9,487 nt of DNA, taken from positions 1 to 9,487 of the forward strand of contig CAMLEL010000056.1 in NCBI GenBank assembly GCA_946478935.1, in the 5' to 3' direction. The stretch is from an uncultured Armatimonadota bacterium (GTDB taxonomy: Bacteria > Armatimonadota > Fimbriimonadia > Fimbriimonadales > Fimbriimonadaceae). Below are positions 5,845 through 9,487 of the stretch, in pieces. The position numbers and the translations under genes are program-made. Position 1 is the stretch's first letter, and every line of letters starts with the position of its first letter. Below the pieces are notes generated by a model. That model was not told the origin of the DNA, made no database searches, and saw nothing but the letters and a program-made list of their open reading frames with translations.

Positions 5845-6903
5845 CTATACCCTGGTGCAGGGGCAGCACTCGTAACCCATCAGCGTGTTGGCCAGACGAT
5901 CGGGTCCGTAACGAACTGGATCAACCGTCATGTAGCCGGTCTCTCGTTCGATTCTGGCCATCGCGATCAGGGCGTCGGACTCGTCCAGATGACTCGTGTC
6001 CAGGGCGATACCGATCGTTTTGGGCCGCGGGAAGTTGCCGATCGTCGAGGCAAGGTCTTCATATAGCCTGATGAATTCACCAAGCGGTGGAATCTCGATT
6101 TCACTCAGCTTCTGCAGATGGGTCTGGCCGGCGCGGTGGCACAGGACCATGTGGGTGGGCATGGTTCCGCGCATCAGTGGCAGGGTGGCGGTGCTTCCCG
6201 GGTGCGCCAAAGATCCTTGACCCTCGACGATCACGTATTCTGCGTGCTCGGACGCGTCGAGCACGGCCTTTTCCATGGCTCCGCAAGCATAATCGACTCT
6301 GACCGCGTCGAGCGGAATGCCCCGCCCCGTGATCGTAATGCCGATCTGGCCCGTAGCAACGAACTCGGCGTTGGCTCCACGCTCTCTGAGGACTCGGAAC
6401 AGCTCCAAGCCCGCGGTCATTTTTCCGATGGCCATGTCGGTTCCGATCATTAGGACACGCTTGTTTTCAAGGTGCCTGGCAGCGCCTTGCGCGACCCCAA
6501 TCCCTTCTGGCTCGATGCGAATGTCCCAAATGTATTGGCCGGGAGCCAAGTCACGGTATCTCGGCGCCAAAAGATCGTGCAGCCCATTGACGATCGAAAG
6601 GCCACTCTGGATCGCCTCATCGATTACCGGATACCACTCAGCAGGAATCAACCCGCCCTGAGGAGCGATGCCCAGCACGAGGACCTTGGCGCCCATAGCC
6701 CGAGCCTCGGCCACTGTAGCGACGATGGGGGCTTCGCGCGGGACGCCCATCAGCGAGGAAGTTTCCTTCCCGGCATGTTCGGAGTCGATGACGCATGCGA
6801 CTGGATTTGGGCAGTATCGCAAGACTCCAGAGCCCATTTTGCCGATGCCGCTCAGGCATGCGCCCTGCATATAGATGGCCAGGGGTTCGTCTCTTTTAAG
6901 CAT
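5845..6903 (-). CDS. dgcN: DUF1611 protein, DgcN-like (probable D-glutamate N-acetyltransferase)
   Basis: The 352-residue protein is a two-domain DUF1611 member. The N-terminal part carries GACLSGIGKMGSGVLRY (14-30), LVLGIAPQGGLIP (75-87) and IVNGLHDLL (104-112). The C-terminal domain has a P-loop-like VLMIGTDMAIGKMTAG (150-165) and YVIVEGQGSLAHPG (223-236). Members designated DgcN acetylate D-glutamate with acetyl-CoA, and DgcA then racemises N-acetyl-D-glutamate, giving a D-Glu catabolic route. The specific assignment here rests on the adjacent AEE-family gene, not on a substrate-defining residue. Its ATG at 6903 lies inside the last codons of the full-length epimerase frame (8-nt overlap), indicating translational coupling when that gene is intact. 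The internal stop in the upstream gene may therefore lower expression of this one. It ends in TAG one base from the stop of the convergent DUF4143 gene. Confidence 0.85.
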   Translation of the reverse strand: MLKRDEPLAIYMQGACLSGIGKMGSGVLRYCPNPVACVIDSEHAGKETSSLMGVPREAPIVATVAEARAMGAKVLVLGIAPQGGLIPAEWYPVIDEAIQSGLSIVNGLHDLLAPRYRDLAPGQYIWDIRIEPEGIGVAQGAARHLENKRVLMIGTDMAIGKMTAGLELFRVLRERGANAEFVATGQIGITITGRGIPLDAVRVDYACGAMEKAVLDASEHAEYVIVEGQGSLAHPGSTATLPLMRGTMPTHMVLCHRAGQTHLQKLSEIEIPPLGEFIRLYEDLASTIGNFPRPKTIGIALDTSHLDESDALIAMARIERETGYMTVDPVRYGPDRLANTLMGYECCPCTRV

Positions 6904-7036
6904 GAATCAGCCTTCCTCCGTGCCCCGGAGCGTCGGTGACGGCAATCGCTCCATCAATGATTGGAGCGCCTTGAGCCGGGTCGGGATTGAGATTTAGATG
7001 AGAATCCAAGTCGATGTAATCAAAAAGTGCGCCAAT
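6896..7036 (-). pseudogene. C-terminal remnant of the DgcA/AEE-like gene beyond an in-frame TAA
   Basis: Reading on in the same frame after the TAA at 7037-7039 gives 46 further sense codons and a normal TAA at 6896-6898. The product starts IGALFDYIDLDSHL and continues with NPDPAQGAPIIDG and TDAPGHGG, the expected C-terminus of the AEE/DgcA family. It includes the DxD pair (D308 and D310 in full-length numbering), which in characterised L-Ala-D/L-Glu epimerases contacts the substrate. No frameshift or decay is visible. The stretch has no start codon near its beginning and is best read as the missing end of the upstream gene. Confidence 0.8.
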
Positions 7037-7933
7037 TTATGCGCCCGCCGCAATTGCGATGCTCGACTCGCTCATACACCCGATCATCGTCTTCAGTCCG
7101 AATGCTCGGGCGGTTGCCACAATTCGAAGCGCTTCGGTAATACCTCCACACTTCATCAGCTTTAAGTTCACACCATCCACTGCATGAGCCCACTTGGGAA
7201 TGTCATTGCTGAATCGGCAGCTTTCATCGACAAAGATCGGCAGGGGTCTGTTTTCGAAGATCTTGGGCAGATCTTCCTCAGCACCCTCTACGAGCGGTTG
7301 CTCCACGTAATCCACTCCGTGAGTTGCCAGCCATGGCATCATTGTCTTCGCTTCGTCGACGGTCCATCCGCCGTTTGCGTCGACGCGCAACTTGACGTTG
7401 AAAGGTTTTGCGGACTCCATTGCGGCCAAAAAATGGGCCTTGTCGTGTTCCCGCCCATCCGGAGATCCCAGCTTGATTTTTAGACACTTCGCACCCGTGC
7501 GGTGAAGAATATCGGGCACCCGATCCTTGGTGACCTCGGGCGGATTAATCCCGATCGTGATGCTGGTGCACGCCTGATCTTTCTCAAGACCCAACATTTG
7601 GTGAAGAGGGATTCCGGCCCGTTTGGCATTCAAATCCCAGAGGGCCACATCTAGTGCTGCCATCGCCGGGGGGTCGATATTCGCATCCTTCTGAGCTCTC
7701 CAAATCTGGTGGATGGATAGGTCGCCAACCAGCGGCCAAAAGGCTTCAAGTTGACTCTGACCCCGCTCAGCCGTCCACATACTGCCAGTGGCAGGGGAAA
7801 GCTCGCCGATTCCGGTATGTTCACCGTCCGTGACTTCGACAAAAAGGTTTTCGGATGAACTCGTGACGCCACGACTGATGGCAAGCGGATAGAGTTTTTG
7901 AAGTTCCAGACGGCGGAAGGCGACACTCAGCAC
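7037..7933 (-). CDS. dgcA: Enolase-superfamily dipeptide epimerase / N-acetyl-D-glutamate racemase (DgcA-like), truncated by internal stop
   Basis: This 298-residue product belongs to the muconate-lactonising subgroup of the enolase superfamily, AEE/DgcA type. These enzymes invert the alpha-carbon of Glu in L-Ala-Glu dipeptides or in N-acetyl-glutamate. An N-terminal capping domain (1-115) precedes the barrel. Catalytic lysines are K154 in the KxK (LKIKLG, 151-156) and K258 (VNLKLMKCGG). Metal ligands are D185 (VDANGGW), E211 (EQPL) and D236 (VDESCRF). The frame stops with TAA after SSIAIAAGA. The same frame then continues with 46 perfectly family-like codons, so the ancestral gene had 345 residues (6896-7933). 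As it stands the product lacks the last part of the barrel, the C-terminal piece of the cap and the DxD motif, so it is probably inactive unless the stop is a sequence error or is read through. The start is GTG 7933, with TAGCCT 8 nt upstream and no Shine-Dalgarno. The pairing with DUF1611 favours DgcA over a peptidoglycan-peptide epimerase. Confidence 0.88.
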   Translation of the reverse strand: MLSVAFRRLELQKLYPLAISRGVTSSSENLFVEVTDGEHTGIGELSPATGSMWTAERGQSQLEAFWPLVGDLSIHQIWRAQKDANIDPPAMAALDVALWDLNAKRAGIPLHQMLGLEKDQACTSITIGINPPEVTKDRVPDILHRTGAKCLKIKLGSPDGREHDKAHFLAAMESAKPFNVKLRVDANGGWTVDEAKTMMPWLATHGVDYVEQPLVEGAEEDLPKIFENRPLPIFVDESCRFSNDIPKWAHAVDGVNLKLMKCGGITEALRIVATARAFGLKTMIGCMSESSIAIAAGA

Positions 7934-7941
7934 AGGTTTTT

Positions 7942-7947
7942 AGGCTA
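7942..7947 (-). promoter_or_regulatory. Putative -10 hexamer of the dgcA-dgcN-like operon
   Basis: TAGCCT on the minus strand ends 8 nt before GTG 7933. It fits the TANNNT form but is a weak match to TATAAT. Support comes mainly from the same spacing recurring in neighbouring genes. Confidence 0.35.
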
Positions 7948-7986
7948 CCAGCCATGCCCAAACCACGTGAGGACTTTGGAGCCAGA

Positions 7987-7992
7987 TACAAT
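7987..7992 (+). promoter_or_regulatory. Putative -10 hexamer of the HAD phosphatase gene
   Basis: TACAAT ends 8 nt before GTG 8001. It is identical to the hexamer in front of tyrS. There is no Shine-Dalgarno in the 8-nt leader and no clear -35. Confidence 0.5.
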
Positions 7993-8000
7993 CAACCACC

Positions 8001-8741
8001 GTGTCCTATGCCCTATACATTTTTGATCTGGATGGGACATTGTTCCGCGGCGACGAGCCGATTCCCGGTGCCGCAGAAACTCTCGCGCGGCTTCGGAGGC
8101 GTGGGGCTGAGATTCGCTTTCTTACCAACAACTCCAGCCAGACTCGCGACATTTACCTCGGCAAGCTGGATCGCCTGGGTTTCGAAGCACACCGCCACGA
8201 GATCTATTCCTCGGCCATCGGCGTCAGCGCCTACCTGACCCAATCCGACTTGCGGCGTGTCTTCGTTGTCGGCGAACCCGGGCTGAAGGAAACATTGGAG
8301 ACGAGTGGGATCGATGCAGACGCTGCAGCGCCTCAGGCGGTCGTTGTCGGAATCTGCAAATCGTTCACTTACAGCTTGATGAATTCGGCCATGCAGCACA
8401 TCCGCAACGGGGCGAAGTACATTGCGACGAATGCCGATCCGACCTATCCGGTGGAAGGGGGTAGGTTCATTCCAGGCGCGGGTTCGGTCGTGTCGGCGAT
8501 TACCACCTGTAGCGAGACGGTTCCGTTTATCGTCGGTAAGCCGAATCCATTTCTGATCGAACTGATCCTATCTGATGCGAACTACGACTCAAACCAATGT
8601 TTGGTCGTTGGCGATCGTATGGATACGGATATTGAAGCTGGCCATCGCGCTGGATGCCAAACGCTACTCGTCTTGACAGGAGCGGTTCAGACTGCGCCCT
8701 CAGACCAGAGTTGGCTGCCCAGCGTGGCTGACTTGCCTTAA
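8001..8741 (+). CDS. HAD-superfamily subfamily IIA hydrolase (NagD / phosphoglycolate phosphatase-like)
   Basis: The 246-residue cytoplasmic phosphatase has all HAD motifs. Motif I is FDLDGTLF, with nucleophile D9 and acid/base D11. Motif II is FLTNNSS (T42). Motif III is K180 in VGKPNP. Motif IV is VVGDRMDTDI (D205, D210). A C2-type cap lies between motifs II and III (about 60-170), with IATNADPTYP and FIPGAGSVV as in NagD-like proteins. Such enzymes remove phosphate from small metabolites such as 2-phosphoglycolate or nucleotide and sugar phosphates. The substrate here is not determinable. The GTG start at 8001 gives the exact family N-terminus, with no in-frame alternative just upstream. 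A permease gene begins 19 nt after its stop, so the two may share a transcript, though a separate hexamer precedes the permease. Confidence 0.93.
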   Translation: MSYALYIFDLDGTLFRGDEPIPGAAETLARLRRRGAEIRFLTNNSSQTRDIYLGKLDRLGFEAHRHEIYSSAIGVSAYLTQSDLRRVFVVGEPGLKETLETSGIDADAAAPQAVVVGICKSFTYSLMNSAMQHIRNGAKYIATNADPTYPVEGGRFIPGAGSVVSAITTCSETVPFIVGKPNPFLIELILSDANYDSNQCLVVGDRMDTDIEAGHRAGCQTLLVLTGAVQTAPSDQSWLPSVADLP

Positions 8742-8745
8742 ACGG

Positions 8746-8751
8746 TATCCT
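8746..8751 (+). promoter_or_regulatory. Putative -10 hexamer of the permease gene
   Basis: TATCCT ends 9 nt before ATG 8761, just after the HAD stop. The spacing matches the other leaderless-type starts. No Shine-Dalgarno is present. Confidence 0.4.
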
Positions 8752-8760
8752 ACATCGCAC

Positions 8761-9483
8761 ATGAGCCTGGTCGGGAAAGTTGGACGAAAACGGCCTCGAG
8801 CCCGAATCGCGATGGCTGTTCTGTATTTCATCCTCGGCGTCGGTGCGATCTCGACGATTTACCCCTTCGTGCTCATGGTTTCGACCGGTTTCAAAGGCGC
8901 TACCGACCAGAACGACACCAATCTCATTCCCACTTTTTGGACAGAACTTGAAACCCGAGCCGAAGATGGCTCCCTCAAGCCCGAATCGCTGCTAGGGAAG
9001 TACATCGACGATCGATATCGAGGCGAGGCGGCGATGATCGCATCTTCGCGACTGGGCCTCGACGCATCCGATGCCGAAGTTGCCAAGTACCGTGAATTCC
9101 TTGAGAAACTGCCGCTTACCTATTGGATGGCTGGATTCCAGCAAGCTCCGAATCAGGTCACGAGCCGCTTGGTCAACCGATATCACAATTGGCTCAAGAT
9201 CCGGTTCCCGAACATTGAAGCGCTGAACGAGGCCTACATCGAAGAAAACACGGCGTTTCAAACGGTTGTCGTGCCCAGTGAGCAACTCGACCGAAAAGCT
9301 TGGCGGGCAAAAGAAGATCGGAAGTATCGGGATTGGCTGGAGTTCAAAGCCACGTTGCCTGCCGAATACAGAGTTCCGGTCCGCACAAGATGGATTTATC
9401 AGCAGTGGGTGAAAAGTCGATTCCAGGGGCAGTTTCCGCTCGTTCCCGATGAAGTGAAGGGAAATGCCACCAAATTCGAATAA
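8761..9483 (+). CDS. Carbohydrate ABC transporter permease (MalG-type), N-terminal part only
   Basis: Residues 1-16 are basic and cytoplasmic, and 17-41 form one transmembrane helix. The helix and what follows (GAISTIYPFVLMVSTGFK) match the first helix of MalG-type sugar permeases. The next 200 residues are hydrophilic and would lie outside the membrane, as an insert between helices 1 and 2. The insert contains two related units: KYREFLEKLP (109-118) with YHNWLKIRFPNIEALN (141-156), and KYRDWLEFKATLP (188-200) with YQQWVKSRF (213-221) and KFE (238-240). The frame then stops (TAA 9481-9483), 4 nt from the window end. No permease core, no EAA loop and no further helices follow. The product as read cannot form a channel. 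It may be interrupted by a nonsense or sequence error and continue beyond the window. The start ATG 8761 is preceded by TATCCT at 9 nt. Confidence 0.72.
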   Translation: MSLVGKVGRKRPRARIAMAVLYFILGVGAISTIYPFVLMVSTGFKGATDQNDTNLIPTFWTELETRAEDGSLKPESLLGKYIDDRYRGEAAMIASSRLGLDASDAEVAKYREFLEKLPLTYWMAGFQQAPNQVTSRLVNRYHNWLKIRFPNIEALNEAYIEENTAFQTVVVPSEQLDRKAWRAKEDRKYRDWLEFKATLPAEYRVPVRTRWIYQQWVKSRFQGQFPLVPDEVKGNATKFE

Positions 9484-9487
9484 CTGA

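Noticed and set aside
7954..8238. Plus-strand 94-codon ORF at the start of the HAD gene
   Set aside because: It overlaps HAD motifs I and II in a different frame. The HAD frame has complete family motifs and this one resembles nothing.
6896..9483. TAA reassigned to a sense codon, given two apparent internal TAA codons
   Set aside because: Five genes here end in TAA at natural C-termini (lipoprotein, response regulator, DUF4143 ATPase, HAD, full-length epimerase frame). Reading through the ATPase stop into the opposite gene gives unrelated sequence.
1..9487. CRISPR array or long direct repeats
   Set aside because: No regularly spaced repeats were seen on reading through. The only internal repetition is at protein level, in the lipoprotein and the permease insert.

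Overview
The window looks like an ordinary, gene-dense bacterial chromosome segment of about 55% GC, with no mobile elements, RNA genes or CRISPR. The phylum cannot be fixed from sequence alone. The lineage uses many leaderless-type starts: a TANNNT hexamer sits 7-12 nt before the start codon, with no Shine-Dalgarno. It also carries DUF4397 lipoproteins, a TyrZ-like TyrRS and a sugar ABC permease with a large extracytoplasmic insert. Together these would fit Armatimonadota (Fimbriimonadia-like) or another deep bacterial lineage with Deinococcus-like promoters. That is an inference held at low to moderate confidence.

Layout. 3-434 (+): the end of a multi-pass membrane protein running in from the left. 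435-2771 (-): tyrosyl-tRNA synthetase, then a two-repeat DUF4397 lipoprotein, then a small DUF1232 membrane protein. 2816-3571 (+): a sugar-phosphate isomerase/epimerase-type TIM barrel. 3573-4512 (-): a stand-alone receiver-domain response regulator followed 4 nt later by purE. 4620-5843 (+): an AAA_14/DUF4143 ATPase. 5845-7933 (-): an enolase-superfamily epimerase/racemase (AEE/DgcA-like) translationally overlapping a DUF1611 protein (DgcN-like). 8001-8741 (+): a HAD-IIA phosphatase. 8761-9483 (+): the N-terminal part of a carbohydrate ABC permease.

The most informative functional unit is the DgcA-DgcN-like pair, which matches the D-glutamate catabolic route in which DgcN N-acetylates D-Glu and DgcA racemises the product. 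The DgcA-like gene is interrupted by an in-frame TAA at codon 299. The remaining 46 codons, including the DxD substrate-recognition motif, are intact in the same frame and run into the 8-nt overlap with dgcN. The permease ORF also ends at an in-frame TAA, inside an internal repeat and before any permease core.

All three convergent gene pairs abut with 0, 1 and 1 nt between stop codons, leaving no room for dedicated terminators.
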